The notes: generated from the letters alone by a model not told the origin. DNA of 64,000 nt from Prevotella sp. Rep29 (GCF_019551475.1 NZ_CP047159.1:682001-746000); one strand, 5' to 3'. Numbered from the stretch's first letter, positions 51,979 to 61,283 are shown. Numbers and translations: made by a program.

Positions 51979-53631
51979 ATGAAAAAGTTTTTATACCATT
52001 CCATGGTGCTTGTGGCTGCAATCGTTACATGTAGCACCATCGTTAGCTGTAGCAACGACGTTTTGGAACCAGAAGACCACCAAAACAACGAAAACAACGA
52101 AATAGAGGTAACGAAAGGACAAACATTATTCTCGTCTGGCGACAACACGCGTACGTCAATGGATGCTAACCGCAAGTTCTACTGGTCGGAAGGCGACCAA
52201 ATCTATGTGAACACTACTGGAACTACCTACCAGAAAACGTCTTCCAGCACGCTTGCAGAAGACAAACGAACAGCAAGCTTCCTGCTTGAAGGTGTCAGTC
52301 TGGAAGAACCCACATGTTCCGTGATGTATATCGGCAACGGCACGAATACCGCAAGTACGACAACCGATGACATGGAAGTAACCATACTAAATTCTCAGAC
52401 ACAGACAGAATGGGACAATGGTGACCATGTTGGTCCGTCTGGCGACTGCGGTTTGGACATAGCCACAAGAAACGAAACGTCTGGAAAATACACGTTCAAG
52501 CTCAATCACAAAGCAGCCTATTTAGTATTCCAGCCCTACAAGATAGCAGATGTAACGAAAAAATGGACGCTGATGAAAATAGAAATCATCACAGACGGCA
52601 CGACAAATGTTGCAGGAACCTATCCTTTCGGCACAGGACAACTTGACGTTGACAACGCCACAAATACTTCTAACACGGTGACACTCACCTGCGGAACGGC
52701 TGGTTTCGACCTTGACTTCAAACCTGAATCTTCTGCTCCGGGAAAAAGCTGTTTTGCGGTCATCCAACCAGGCACACACACGATAACCATTCGCTACACC
52801 ATTAAACCAGAAATAATGGTGAACGGCGTTGAAGGTGCAACATTCACCATCGAAAAAACGATTGCTTTACGCACCTACAATATTGGCGGTGTGACAACCA
52901 TCAAACATCAGTTGGGCGCAGAAATGTATTCTCCATATCTGTTCCATCTGTGGGATGCCGAGCAACCCTGTTGGAAGGATCAAGCGGTTGAAAATGTACC
53001 CTATTATGTCAATCATAAAAACCCAGCAGCCAACTACCCAACAAGTGCTGAAGCAGCCCCCGACCGTTGGTATAACACTGAGACTAATGCTCCCGAACAA
53101 GCTAAGAATTCTTGTAAAGAACTACCCAATGTTAATGCCATGACTTGGTACGTATTGAAAGGTGACCCGCGTTGGGAGACGAACTATCCTTGGTTCATAA
53201 CTGGCTCTGGTGGTGCCCATATTTATACTTACGGGGCATGGTTCTTGCAATGGGATAATATTCCGGACAAACCTACTGAATACACGAAACGCGACTGCCC
53301 ACAGACCCCCTTAGGTGAGGATGGTCATTACTCACAGCTTTCAGCCGATAAATACATAGTTTCAACCAACGACTACAAGACCAAGGGTCGCCCGAGCAAT
53401 ACAGAGATCGAAAACTATTTCTTCCTTCCTGCTATTCCTCATATCCTTTCTGACGGAAGGTTGGGAGAAGGAAGAGATGATATTCACGGCTGCTACTGGT
53501 CATCTTCTCCGCGCCCAGGTGTAGGCGATAAAGAATCTTACTCTCTGGGATTCACCAGTAATTCTGTAAACCCCCTCAATCGCAACGGTCGTAATCAAGG
53601 ACGTATGGTTGTTCCCTCTTGGTTTAAGTAG
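51979..53631 (+). CDS. Fimbrillin-like lipoprotein with FISUMP-like C-terminus
   Basis: 550 residues. Lipoprotein signal ending TIVSC (C24). The N-terminal 300 residues follow the Mfa-like/fimbrillin pattern: TRTSMDANRKFYWSEGDQIYV, then beta strands such as YLVFQPYKI and SCFAVIQPGTHTITIRY. The last 120 residues (NYFFLPAIPHIL...GCYWSSSPRPG...YSLGFTSNSV) resemble the FISUMP domain. Such proteins are fimbrial subunits or tip adhesins, or stand-alone surface lipoproteins; there is no mfa/fim operon around, so the latter is more likely. Followed by the terminator at 53800. Confidence 0.8.
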   Translation: MKKFLYHSMVLVAAIVTCSTIVSCSNDVLEPEDHQNNENNEIEVTKGQTLFSSGDNTRTSMDANRKFYWSEGDQIYVNTTGTTYQKTSSSTLAEDKRTASFLLEGVSLEEPTCSVMYIGNGTNTASTTTDDMEVTILNSQTQTEWDNGDHVGPSGDCGLDIATRNETSGKYTFKLNHKAAYLVFQPYKIADVTKKWTLMKIEIITDGTTNVAGTYPFGTGQLDVDNATNTSNTVTLTCGTAGFDLDFKPESSAPGKSCFAVIQPGTHTITIRYTIKPEIMVNGVEGATFTIEKTIALRTYNIGGVTTIKHQLGAEMYSPYLFHLWDAEQPCWKDQAVENVPYYVNHKNPAANYPTSAEAAPDRWYNTETNAPEQAKNSCKELPNVNAMTWYVLKGDPRWETNYPWFITGSGGAHIYTYGAWFLQWDNIPDKPTEYTKRDCPQTPLGEDGHYSQLSADKYIVSTNDYKTKGRPSNTEIENYFFLPAIPHILSDGRLGEGRDDIHGCYWSSSPRPGVGDKESYSLGFTSNSVNPLNRNGRNQGRMVVPSWFK

Positions 53632-53799
53632 CGACCTTTTCCGCATTAGTAGAAATTCATAATCAACAGAAAATATAGAAGAAACCATTGGGGAGAATGC
53701 TTTTCGCAGTTTGTTGTGAAACAGACATCTTCTCCCGCTATATAGACTTTATTTACATCATTTTATTATTATCTACTTTATTATTTAGTTTGTAAAAAC

Positions 53800-53831
53800 T
53801 CCCCAACGTTGCGAAACGCTGGGGATTTTTT
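53800..53831. terminator. Terminator between fimbrillin-like and nitroreductase genes
   Basis: TCCCCAACGTT, loop, AACGCTGGGGA then six T; the reverse strand has a shorter A/T run, so it may act for both convergent genes. Confidence 0.85.
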
Positions 53832-53832
53832 C

Positions 53833-54570
53833 TTACAAGAATCCTTGTCGCTTTAGTGTTTCGATGAGTCCTTTCGACATGCTCTCGTTATCGCGTTTGG
53901 TGTAGCGGCAGTCGGTGAATACTTGTGCCAATGTTTCCTTATGATTGATGCGCACAAACTCCTTGTTTTCCGGTAGTGCCTCCTTCTCTCCATAAATGGC
54001 ATCAATGCGTTGTGGCGTATAAGACCGATAAACTTCATCATGTATGATTGCATCGACGGGCAGACGGTCGGTGAGTGGCGGCTGCTCATCGGGCCATCCG
54101 AGGGTGATGGTTGCAACGGGCATGGTGAGTGGTGGCAGTTCGAGCGTGTCGATGATGAGTTGCGGCATATAAACGGTTGTCCCTAAATAGCAGAGCCCGA
54201 GTCCTTCTTCCTCGGCAAGGTTGCAGAATGTCTGACAGTAGAGCAGACAGTCGGTTGCCGCATTGATAAACGAGAGGAAATTATCGTAACCTGGCGTTGC
54301 GTTCCGTTGTTCACACCAGTCTGTCGTGCGTCGGAAGTCGGCACAGAATGTGAGCAGGACGGGCGCCTGTGTTACCATCGTTTGATTGAAATGGGCTGGT
54401 GCAAGACGCTGTTTCATCTTCTCGTCGCGCGTCACCACCACGCTATATAGCTGCAGGTTGCCCATCGTCTGCGTGCGGCTGGCTTGTGAAAGAAGTTTTT
54501 GGAGCAGTTCTTCGCTAACCTCCTGTGATGTGTACCGTCGTATGGTGCGTCGGGTTTCAATGTTTTTCAT
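53833..54570 (-). CDS. Nitroreductase-family flavin oxidoreductase
   Basis: 245 residues, NfsA/Frp-like length. FMN-binding starts: ETRRTIRRYTSQ (R7, R8, R11), SQASRTQTMGNLQLY, then EEEGLGLCYLGTTVYMPQLI and GWPDEQPP, and a late FTDCRYTKRDNE. It reduces nitroaromatics, quinones or flavins with NAD(P)H; the substrate is unknown. It ends the amino-sugar operon, 10 bp after the aminotransferase gene, but has no obvious part in that pathway. Confidence 0.85.
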   Translation of the reverse strand: MKNIETRRTIRRYTSQEVSEELLQKLLSQASRTQTMGNLQLYSVVVTRDEKMKQRLAPAHFNQTMVTQAPVLLTFCADFRRTTDWCEQRNATPGYDNFLSFINAATDCLLYCQTFCNLAEEEGLGLCYLGTTVYMPQLIIDTLELPPLTMPVATITLGWPDEQPPLTDRLPVDAIIHDEVYRSYTPQRIDAIYGEKEALPENKEFVRINHKETLAQVFTDCRYTKRDNESMSKGLIETLKRQGFL

Positions 54571-54580
54571 CTCTCTTTCC

Positions 54581-55681
54581 TTATTTGAATGTGTTTAATA
54601 TGCGGATAACAGTGGCTGCCTCCTCGTCGGTCATGGCAGGATGGCAGGGGAGTGACAGTTCTTCCCGATGAATGCGTTCTGTGACGGGCAGTTGCAGATG
54701 TTTCCATTCGCTATAACATGTCTGTTGGTGAGGTGCCACGGGGTAGTGAATGCTTGTCTGTACGCCGTTCTCTTCCAAGTATTTTTGTAATCGGTCGCGT
54801 TCGGATAAGAGGATAGGGAAGACGTGGAAGACGTGGTCTCTGTCTCCATGAGCGAACGGAACTTTAATTAGCGGATTGTCAATATGTTGATGATAGGATT
54901 GCGCGATTTCCTTCCGTCGTTCATTCTCCGTATCAAGATACTTCAATTTTACCGACAAAACGGCTGCTTGCAACTCATCCATGCGACTGTTCCGTCCTTT
55001 GAAGTCGAATACATGTTTTTGCGGAGAGCCGTAGTTTGCCAATGCCCGTATGGTTGTTGCCAATTGTCTGTCGTCAGTGGTCACTGCTCCCGCGTCGCCA
55101 AGTGCCCCGAGATTTTTGGTGGGATAGAAACTATGTCCTGCAGCATCGCCTATGCTGCCGGTTCTCCTGTTATTATAGGTGCATCCGTGTGCCTGTGCAT
55201 TGTCTTCGATAAGTTTTAGCTGGTAGCGTCGGCAGATGTCACCTATGGTGTCAGTGTATGCGCATTGTCCATAGAGATGTACGAGCATGATGGCTTTTGT
55301 TTGCGGAGTGATGGCACGTTCAATCAACGTGTCGTCTATCTCTAACGTTTGCACGTCGGGCTCTACGAGGACCGGAGTGAGTTGGTTTTCGGTAATGGCA
55401 AGAATGGATGCAATATAGGTATTGGCAGGAACAATCACCTCATCGCCTTTGCTCATGATTCCTAATTCGATATAAGCCCGCAGGATGAGTGTCAAGGCAT
55501 CCAGTCCGTTGGCACATGATACGCAATAGTCGGTACCGATGTATGAAGCATATTGTTCTTCAAATGTCTTGACCGCCTTGCCTTGCAAATACCATCCGTC
55601 GTCCACCACTTGGGAGACGGTTTGATGGATTTCGTCAGCATGCAACGCTGTAATCCTGTTCAGGGGAAGGTAGTCTATCAT
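54581..55681 (-). CDS. DegT/DnrJ/EryC1-type sugar aminotransferase (FdtB/QdtB-like)
   Basis: 366 residues from the ATG at 55681, which overlaps the upstream stop as ATGA. A PLP-dependent sugar aminotransferase: [38 protein letters not shown], and the PLP lysine K189 in [18 protein letters not shown]. With a neighbouring 3,4-ketoisomerase and RmlB it should convert dTDP-3-keto-6-deoxyhexose to the 3-amino sugar (Fuc3N or Qui3N type). The exact epimer cannot be told. Confidence 0.88.
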   Translation of the reverse strand: MIDYLPLNRITALHADEIHQTVSQVVDDGWYLQGKAVKTFEEQYASYIGTDYCVSCANGLDALTLILRAYIELGIMSKGDEVIVPANTYIASILAITENQLTPVLVEPDVQTLEIDDTLIERAITPQTKAIMLVHLYGQCAYTDTIGDICRRYQLKLIEDNAQAHGCTYNNRRTGSIGDAAGHSFYPTKNLGALGDAGAVTTDDRQLATTIRALANYGSPQKHVFDFKGRNSRMDELQAAVLSVKLKYLDTENERRKEIAQSYHQHIDNPLIKVPFAHGDRDHVFHVFPILLSERDRLQKYLEENGVQTSIHYPVAPHQQTCYSEWKHLQLPVTERIHREELSLPCHPAMTDEEAATVIRILNTFK

Positions 55682-56616
55682 AGTGTCCATTCGTAAGTGT
55701 CGTACGTAACAGTTCTCCCGCCATATCCCTCCTTATGACTGATGAGCCCTTCGTTGAGAATTTTTCCGCCGTCTTCGTTGGATGTTCCGAAATCGAGATA
55801 TTGGAAATCCTTGAAATCGTGATACATCACTTGTTCGTAGATGGCTTCCATCGCACCGGTGCGTTTCCCGATGTCATTGGTAGCACTGTACTGACCGTGC
55901 AAGACGTTGCCCATGACATAGAAGGTGATGCCACCGACAATAACGTCGTCTTGATAGGCATTATACTGAATGATTTTATCCGGGAAGCGCGACTTGAGCA
56001 GTTCCATCTCCTGTAAAGTGTGCACAGGGCTGGCATCGAACCGCTGTTTAAGATTCTCCTCCAAGATTTCCCAAAACTCAGCCATGCTTCCGTTGCGCAC
56101 CACTTGCAGGCGAGCTTCATGGGCATCATTCAGTCTGCGACGATGGTCCTTTCGCCAGGGAAGGTTCTCTTGCATGAATATCACCGTTCCTGCCATTCGC
56201 CGTTTCAGACGGGCACCACATTTCCAGAAAATGGCATACAGGTCTTCCTCTGCAGGTAGGCGGTGGAATATCCAGGGTATGGTGCGGTAAACCACTTGTG
56301 TGAATCCCTGTTTGCGCAGATAATCGTTCAGTTCGGTAAAGAGTGTCAGCACTCCGCTCGTCGTCACTTCTTGATTCATCAGCAGTCCGCCATACGTGAG
56401 TCCGAGGTGTGAACAAAAAGAGGTGCCTTCCTCGTGAGCAGGGAGAATGGAGTGTAGTCGGCTGCCAACGAAAAACATCAGTGAATGGTCGTGAAATCGT
56501 TCAGCATGATAATCCATATAGCGGCGATAGAACAGGAATGTAGCGTTTTTTGACGAGGCTACATATCGGTCCCATGCTTCTTGCTGCTCAGGTGAATATC
56601 GTTTTATCTCGAACAT
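55678..56616 (-). CDS. FemAB/GNAT-like acyltransferase
   Basis: 312 residues. Double-GNAT outline: [28 protein letters not shown] near the start, a basic [12 protein letters not shown] helix, and a second GNAT half ([75 protein letters not shown]). Related proteins transfer amino-acyl or acyl groups to amino groups. It overlaps the genes on both sides by a few bases, between FdtA-like and FdtB-like enzymes, where an N-acetyltransferase (FdtC, normally a left-handed beta-helix type) would be expected. Confidence 0.75.
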   Translation of the reverse strand: MFEIKRYSPEQQEAWDRYVASSKNATFLFYRRYMDYHAERFHDHSLMFFVGSRLHSILPAHEEGTSFCSHLGLTYGGLLMNQEVTTSGVLTLFTELNDYLRKQGFTQVVYRTIPWIFHRLPAEEDLYAIFWKCGARLKRRMAGTVIFMQENLPWRKDHRRRLNDAHEARLQVVRNGSMAEFWEILEENLKQRFDASPVHTLQEMELLKSRFPDKIIQYNAYQDDVIVGGITFYVMGNVLHGQYSATNDIGKRTGAMEAIYEQVMYHDFKDFQYLDFGTSNEDGGKILNEGLISHKEGYGGRTVTYDTYEWTL

Positions 56617-57008
56617 CCGACGTATTTCAAGAAGTCATCGTAATCATAAATGTAATCACTTTCCTCAAATGGTTCTGAGGCGAGCACTAAACACACAGCA
56701 CCGCTCGAGAAATCCTCCAACGTCCGCCAGATGCCCGTTTCGATTAGCAATCCTTGCCACGGGTGGTTCAAGAGGTGCGTCTCCCTTTCCCTTCCGTTGT
56801 CCAGCGTGACGTGAAAAGCCCCACCGACCGGCACCAACAATTCCCTGCACTGCCGGTGAGCGTGCCCCCCACGACTCTCACCGCCGGGAACGTCATACAC
56901 CCAATATGCCCGTTTGATGTCGAACGGGATATGCAGTGCACCTTCAGCGACGGTCAGATTGCCGCGCGGGTCCGTAATCTTTGGAAGTTCAATGAGTTTG
57001 CCTATCAT
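56604..57008 (-). CDS. dTDP-4-oxo-6-deoxyhexose 3,4-ketoisomerase (FdtA/QdtA-like cupin)
   Basis: 134 residues, a single cupin domain. The WxcM/FdtA marks are clear: ITDPRGNLTVAE, YDVPGGESRGGHAHRQCRELLVP, VTLDNGRERETHLL and ETGIWRTLEDF, with the catalytic histidine expected in RGGHAH. The ATG at 57008 follows GAGGTG; a GTG one codon earlier is the alternative. It isomerises the RmlB product to a 3-keto sugar for transamination. Overlaps the acyltransferase gene by 13 bp. Confidence 0.88.
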   Translation of the reverse strand: MIGKLIELPKITDPRGNLTVAEGALHIPFDIKRAYWVYDVPGGESRGGHAHRQCRELLVPVGGAFHVTLDNGRERETHLLNHPWQGLLIETGIWRTLEDFSSGAVCLVLASEPFEESDYIYDYDDFLKYVGCSR

Positions 57009-57046
57009 CACCTCTGTCGGTTGAAGCGTTCGTCTTCATGCGGACC

Positions 57047-58180
57047 TTATCTGTCCTTATACATGTTTTCGTAATACTTCTGATAGTCACCGCTCGTCAC
57101 GTTGTCAAGCCATTCCTGGTTGTCCAGATACCAGCGCACGGTCTTTTCGATGCCCTCCTCGAATTGCAGTGACGGTTCCCATCCGAGTTCACGCTGCAGT
57201 TTCGACGAGTCTATCGCATAGCGCAGGTCGTGTCCGGCGCGGTCGGTGACGAAGGTGATGAGGTCCATGTCCTCGCCCTCTTTGCGTCCGAGCAGGCGGT
57301 CAACTGTGTTGATGAGCACATGGATGATGTCGATGTTCTTCCATTCGTTGAAACCGCCGATGTTATAGGTCTCGGCAATCTTGCCTTTGTGGAAGATGAG
57401 ATCAATGGCACGGGCGTGGTCTTCAACGAACAGCCAGTCGCGCACATTCTCTCCCTTGCCATATACAGGCAGTGGCTTGCGATGGCGGATGTTGTTGATG
57501 AAGAGTGGAATCAGTTTTTCCGGGAACTGGTAAGGACCATAGTTGTTCGAGCAGTTGGTCACGATGACAGGCATTCCGTAGGTGTCGTGATAGGCACGCA
57601 CGAAGTGGTCGCTCGATGCTTTGGCTGCTGAATAGGGTGAATGCGGATTATACTTGGTCGTTTCCAGGAAGAACTGGTCGCCGTACGCCAGATGGTGCTC
57701 GCTCGACGATGCTTTCGTCGTGAACGGCGGCTCGATGCCCTCGGGGTGTGTCAGTTCCAGAGCGCCGTACACCTCGTCGGTAGAGATGTGGTAGAAGCGC
57801 TTGCCTTCATACTTCTCGGGCAGTGACTCCCAATAGAGTTTGGCTGCCTGAAGGAGCGAGAGCGTACCCATGACGTTGGTCTTTGCAAACGTGAACGGGT
57901 CTTTGATGCTGCGGTCAACGTGGCTCTCGGCAGCAAGGTGTATGATGCCGTCCACCTTCTTGTCCTGCATGAGCTGGTAGAAGGTGTCGAAGTCGCAGAT
58001 GTCCATCTTTACAAACTCGTAATTGGGCTTGTCCTCAATGTCTTTCAGGTTGGCAAGGTTGCCCGCATAAGTCAGACTGTCGAGGTTGATGATGTGATAC
58101 TCGGGATACTTGTTCACGAAAAGGCGAACGACATGGCTTCCAATAAAGCCGGCTCCGCCGGTGATGACGATTGTTTTCAT
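57047..58180 (-). CDS. rfbB: dTDP-glucose 4,6-dehydratase
   Basis: 377 residues. An extended SDR: GGAGFIGSHVVRLF (NAD loop), HLAAESHVDRSI, STDEVYGAL (T, D, E of the active site), and YSAAKASSDHFVRA (YxxxK), with NNYGPYQFPEKLIPL. It makes dTDP-4-keto-6-deoxyglucose, the branch point for rhamnose and amino sugars. First gene of the minus-strand operon; rmlA, rmlC and rmlD are not in the window. Confidence 0.95.
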   Translation of the reverse strand: MKTIVITGGAGFIGSHVVRLFVNKYPEYHIINLDSLTYAGNLANLKDIEDKPNYEFVKMDICDFDTFYQLMQDKKVDGIIHLAAESHVDRSIKDPFTFAKTNVMGTLSLLQAAKLYWESLPEKYEGKRFYHISTDEVYGALELTHPEGIEPPFTTKASSSEHHLAYGDQFFLETTKYNPHSPYSAAKASSDHFVRAYHDTYGMPVIVTNCSNNYGPYQFPEKLIPLFINNIRHRKPLPVYGKGENVRDWLFVEDHARAIDLIFHKGKIAETYNIGGFNEWKNIDIIHVLINTVDRLLGRKEGEDMDLITFVTDRAGHDLRYAIDSSKLQRELGWEPSLQFEEGIEKTVRWYLDNQEWLDNVTSGDYQKYYENMYKDR

Positions 58181-58200
58181 ATCTTATTATTGTTTTTTGA

Positions 58201-58380
58201 TTATTGATTAGTCTTTTTTATCACGAAAAAGAGCGCCGAAGATGTGAGCACAGCTACCAGCAGCAGAAATGCGATGAATGCTTTCAGCGGTATGACTGCT
58301 GTGAAAAACAGCATGGTGATGATAGCGAAAAGTATCATCTCGATGATTGCAATGAGCAGAATGCCTTTTTTCCGATTCAT
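58201..58380 (-). CDS. 59-residue two-helix membrane protein
   Basis: ATG at 58380: MNRKKGILLIAIIEMILFAI, then two hydrophobic segments (about 6-28 and 33-54) separated by VIPLKA, ending VIKKTNQ. Clear membrane-protein codon pattern and a basic cytosolic start; lies 20 bp before rfbB on the same strand. Family not recognised. It may be an unrelated housekeeping microprotein or a partner of the sugar operon. Confidence 0.6.
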   Translation of the reverse strand: MNRKKGILLIAIIEMILFAIITMLFFTAVIPLKAFIAFLLLVAVLTSSALFFVIKKTNQ

Positions 58381-58415
58381 TTGTTTTTCTCTTTTTTTTG
58401 TTAGCCAAATGTTTC

Positions 58416-58904
58416 CTATCCTAATGTAATAACTTCACAATCAGTGAATTTATTGCCTTCGATGGTCAATCTTATCAGTGTTCTCTCTTTCTGCCATCCC
58501 TGAATGCCTGCGGCTCCGGGATTGATGTGGAGGAGGTTGAGCGTTTTGTCGTACTGCACTTTCAGTATGTGCGAGTGTCCGCTGATGAAGAGTTGTGGCG
58601 GTCGTTCGTACAGTTGCTGGCGGACAGACGGGTCGTAGCGTCCCGGATAGCCTCCGATGTGTTTCATGAGCACATCCACGTCCTCGCATTTCCACCGGAG
58701 AATCTCCGGGAACATGCGTCTCAGGTCGCCACCGTCGCAGTTGCCACACACGGCTCGCACGGGTCGGAATGCCTGGAACCGCTCAATGAGTTCGGTGGAA
58801 CAGATATCTCCGGCGTGCCATATCTCGTCGCAGGGTTCGAAATAGTGCAGGTATTTCTCATCCCAGAACGAGTGTGTGTCGCTGATGATGCCGATGCGTT
58901 TCAT
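58416..58904 (-). CDS. YfcE/MJ0936-type metallophosphodiesterase
   Basis: 162 residues from the ATG at 58904, which overlaps the upstream stop (ATGA). Calcineurin-like metal motifs: GIISDTHSFWD (D-x-H), EIWHAGDICS (GD), AVCGNCDGG (GNCD), LMKHIGGYPGRY and FISGHSHILKV (GHxH). Small YfcE-like phosphodiesterases act on unknown cyclic or phosphodiester substrates; the natural one is not predictable. Confidence 0.9.
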   Translation of the reverse strand: MKRIGIISDTHSFWDEKYLHYFEPCDEIWHAGDICSTELIERFQAFRPVRAVCGNCDGGDLRRMFPEILRWKCEDVDVLMKHIGGYPGRYDPSVRQQLYERPPQLFISGHSHILKVQYDKTLNLLHINPGAAGIQGWQKERTLIRLTIEGNKFTDCEVITLG

Positions 58905-59533
58905 TTCCTGTTGATGGTTTTTAGGGCGAAATCCATGATATAGTCGGCAGTGCCTTCCAGTCCGAGCAGCGACGAGTTGATGCAGAGGTCGTAACTCTCT
59001 GACGAGCCCCATCGCTTTCCGGTATAGAAATTATAGAACGATGCCCGCTGACTTTCCTTGTCTTTGATGATTTTCTGTGCCTTTTCCCTGCTGCACTGAT
59101 GGCGTTCGGCGATGCAGTTGATGCGCTCGTCGAGGTCGGCGGTGATAAAGACATTGACTGCGTTCGCATAGTCGCGCAGGATATAGTCGGCGGCACGTCC
59201 CACAAAGATGCAACTTCCTTCTTCTGCCGCCTTCCGGATGGCATTGCTCTGGAATTTGAACAGGCTCTCTTGCGAGAAGTTGTTGGTATAGTAATTGCTG
59301 CCTCCGCTTCCGATATATGGCGCGCGGAGATGGAACAGGGAGCGGAGGAATCCTTTGTTTTCGTCATTTTGCTCAAAGAATTTCTCGCTGAATCCACTCT
59401 CCTTTGCTGCGAGATTGAGAATCTCTTTGTCGTAGAACTTGCAGTCCAGCCGTTCTGCCAGTATGCGGGCAATGGCAAGTCCGCCGCTACCGAGTTGTCG
59501 TCCGATGTTGATGATTATTTTCTTGTCGTCCAT
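58901..59533 (-). CDS. Cytidylate kinase-like protein
   Basis: 210 residues. The P-loop position reads IGRQLGSGGLAIARILAERLDCKFYDKEIL, as in the cytidylate-kinase-like family (G-x-x-x-G-S-G-G in place of GKS/T), followed by FVGRAADYIL, DLDERINCIAERHQCSREKAQKIIKDKE, and a lid-like YNFYTGKRWGSSESYDLCINSS. Nucleotide kinase activity is inferred; the missing Walker lysine-threonine is normal for this family. Overlaps the phosphodiesterase gene and lies 3 bp after the MATE gene, so the three form an operon. Confidence 0.85.
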   Translation of the reverse strand: MDDKKIIINIGRQLGSGGLAIARILAERLDCKFYDKEILNLAAKESGFSEKFFEQNDENKGFLRSLFHLRAPYIGSGGSNYYTNNFSQESLFKFQSNAIRKAAEEGSCIFVGRAADYILRDYANAVNVFITADLDERINCIAERHQCSREKAQKIIKDKESQRASFYNFYTGKRWGSSESYDLCINSSLLGLEGTADYIMDFALKTINRK

Positions 59534-59536
59534 ATC

Positions 59537-60898
59537 TCACACGTCTTGATGTTGTTGCTTAAATTGTTTCATATATCTCATCATGATAATGAGCGCCGTG
59601 AAAAATGCGAGTGCATCGCTGATGGGCAGTGACCACCACACGCCGTCCACGCCCATGAATGGGGGGAGGATGATGAGTAGCGGCAGCAGATAGATGAGCT
59701 GTCGTGAGAGTGACAGGAATATGCTCACTTTCGCCTTGCCGATGCTTTGGAAGAAGTTGGTCACAACCGCCTGATAGCCAATCAGTGGGAAGGCAATGGC
59801 GTTGATGCGAATGCCATGTTCGGCTATCCGTATCAGCTCTTCGTCGCTGGTGAAGAGGCGCACGCAGGGGTAGGGAAGCAGTTCGCATACGAGCCAGCCT
59901 ACGGTCAGCACCGAGACACCTGCGATAATCGACAGTTTCAGCACTTGGAGCATGCGGTCGAATTTCTGGGCACCGTAGTTGTAGCCGGCAATGGGTTGCA
60001 TGCCTTGGTTGATTCCCATCACGACCATGAAGAACAGGAATACGAGGCGGTTGGTAATGCCGAACGCCCCGACGGACAGGTCGCCTCCATGGCGGACGAG
60101 CGCCGTGTTGATGAGTATGACTATCAGACAGGCACAGGCGTTCATCGAGAATGGTGAGAGACCGATGGCTATGATGTTTTTCACGATTTGCTTCTGCAGC
60201 CGGTAGCAGCCGCTTGTGAAATGGAGCATTTGCCGCTTGTCGCTGAAAATACGGAACTGCCAGCAGAGGGCTGTCGCCTGCGAGAGTATCGTGGCCAGCG
60301 CTGCCCCCTGGATGCCCATGCCGAATGTCCAGATGAAAATAGGGTCGAGAACCGTGTTCAGTATGACGGTGAAAATCGTGGCGTACATCGCCTCGCGAGG
60401 CTTGCTCGCAGCACGGAGCACGCCGTTGAGCCCGAAGTATTGATGGGTGATGACGTTTCCAAGCAAGATAATCGTCATATAGTCGCGGGCATAGGGAATG
60501 GTGTTCTCCGTCGCTCCGAAGAAATAGAGTATCGGGTCGAGAAACAGCAGTGCAATGGTTGCGAAGGCGATGCCGATAATGAGGTTCAGGCTCACCGTGT
60601 TGCCGAGAATATGCTGCGCCGTCTGATAGTCTTTCTGTCCCAGTTTGACCGACAGGCAAGTGCTGGCACCCACGCCAATCGCTGCTCCGAAGGCTGCCGA
60701 GATGTTCATGAACGGGAAGGTGATGGCAAGTCCCGAGATGGCAAGTGCTCCCACACCGCGCCCGATGAAAATCGAATCGACCATGTTGTAGAGCGACGAG
60801 GCGGTCATCGCAATAATAGCCGGCAGGGCATACTGCAGCAGCAGTTTGCTCACCGGTCGTGTGCCTAATTCGAGTGTTGCTTGTTTGTTGTCTGTCAT
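59537..60898 (-). CDS. MATE-family multidrug/sodium antiporter
   Basis: 453 residues from the ATG at 60898 (a TTG two codons earlier is less likely). Twelve membrane helices in two pseudo-repeats, starting ALPAIIAMTASSLYNMVDSIFIGRGVGALAISGLAITFP, the typical MATE N-terminus of the DinF/NorM-related bacterial type. Substrate unknown. A -7 box TACATTTG lies at 60926-60919 (minus). Confidence 0.92.
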   Translation of the reverse strand: MTDNKQATLELGTRPVSKLLLQYALPAIIAMTASSLYNMVDSIFIGRGVGALAISGLAITFPFMNISAAFGAAIGVGASTCLSVKLGQKDYQTAQHILGNTVSLNLIIGIAFATIALLFLDPILYFFGATENTIPYARDYMTIILLGNVITHQYFGLNGVLRAASKPREAMYATIFTVILNTVLDPIFIWTFGMGIQGAALATILSQATALCWQFRIFSDKRQMLHFTSGCYRLQKQIVKNIIAIGLSPFSMNACACLIVILINTALVRHGGDLSVGAFGITNRLVFLFFMVVMGINQGMQPIAGYNYGAQKFDRMLQVLKLSIIAGVSVLTVGWLVCELLPYPCVRLFTSDEELIRIAEHGIRINAIAFPLIGYQAVVTNFFQSIGKAKVSIFLSLSRQLIYLLPLLIILPPFMGVDGVWWSLPISDALAFFTALIIMMRYMKQFKQQHQDV

Positions 60899-61069
60899 CA
60901 CCAACTGATATAGTGCTGCAAATGTACGAATTATTTTTCATTTTCCGAGTAATTCGCCCATAATCATTTCCATTTATCTTTTAATCCGTATCGGTCATTT
61001 TTGTGGTCTGATGACCGTTTTTTGTTAATCTTCTTCTTCACGGCAGCACATAATTGTCAAATTCCGTTT

Positions 61070-61283
61070 TGTATATTTATGCGCAACGGGCGTCACTGAG
61101 AGGTGCTTTGTAAGCCGTTGGTTTTCAGGATATTATAGAATACTTTCCAAAAGTGCCACTTTCGCATTCCAAAAGTGGCACTTTTAGGAGCCAAAAGGGG
61201 AACTTTTGGAATGCGAAAGTTGGACTTTTGGAATGTGAAAGTTCAACTGTATATTTATACGCCCTTTCCTGTATGTTTATGCA
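61070..61283. repeat. 22-bp palindrome array D with flanking 14-bp motifs
   Basis: Five units start at 61149, 61171, 61193, 61215 and 61237, again exactly 22 bp apart (AAAAGTGCCACTTTC, AAAAGTGGCACTTTT, AAAAGGGGAACTTTT, GAAAGTTGGACTTTT, GAAAGTTCAACTGTA). The third is the asymmetric form seen in array A. TGTATATTTATGCG lies left (61070-61083); TGTATATTTATACG (61248-61261) and TGTATGTTTATGCA (61270-61283) lie right. It occupies the middle of the 591-bp gap between MATE and buk; 61284-61412 has only short self-complementary stretches. Confidence 0.9.

Noticed and set aside
58208..58408. 66-residue His-rich minus-strand frame
   Set aside because: It is an out-of-frame reading of the 59-residue two-helix membrane protein (58201-58380), whose hydrophobic pattern is far more convincing.
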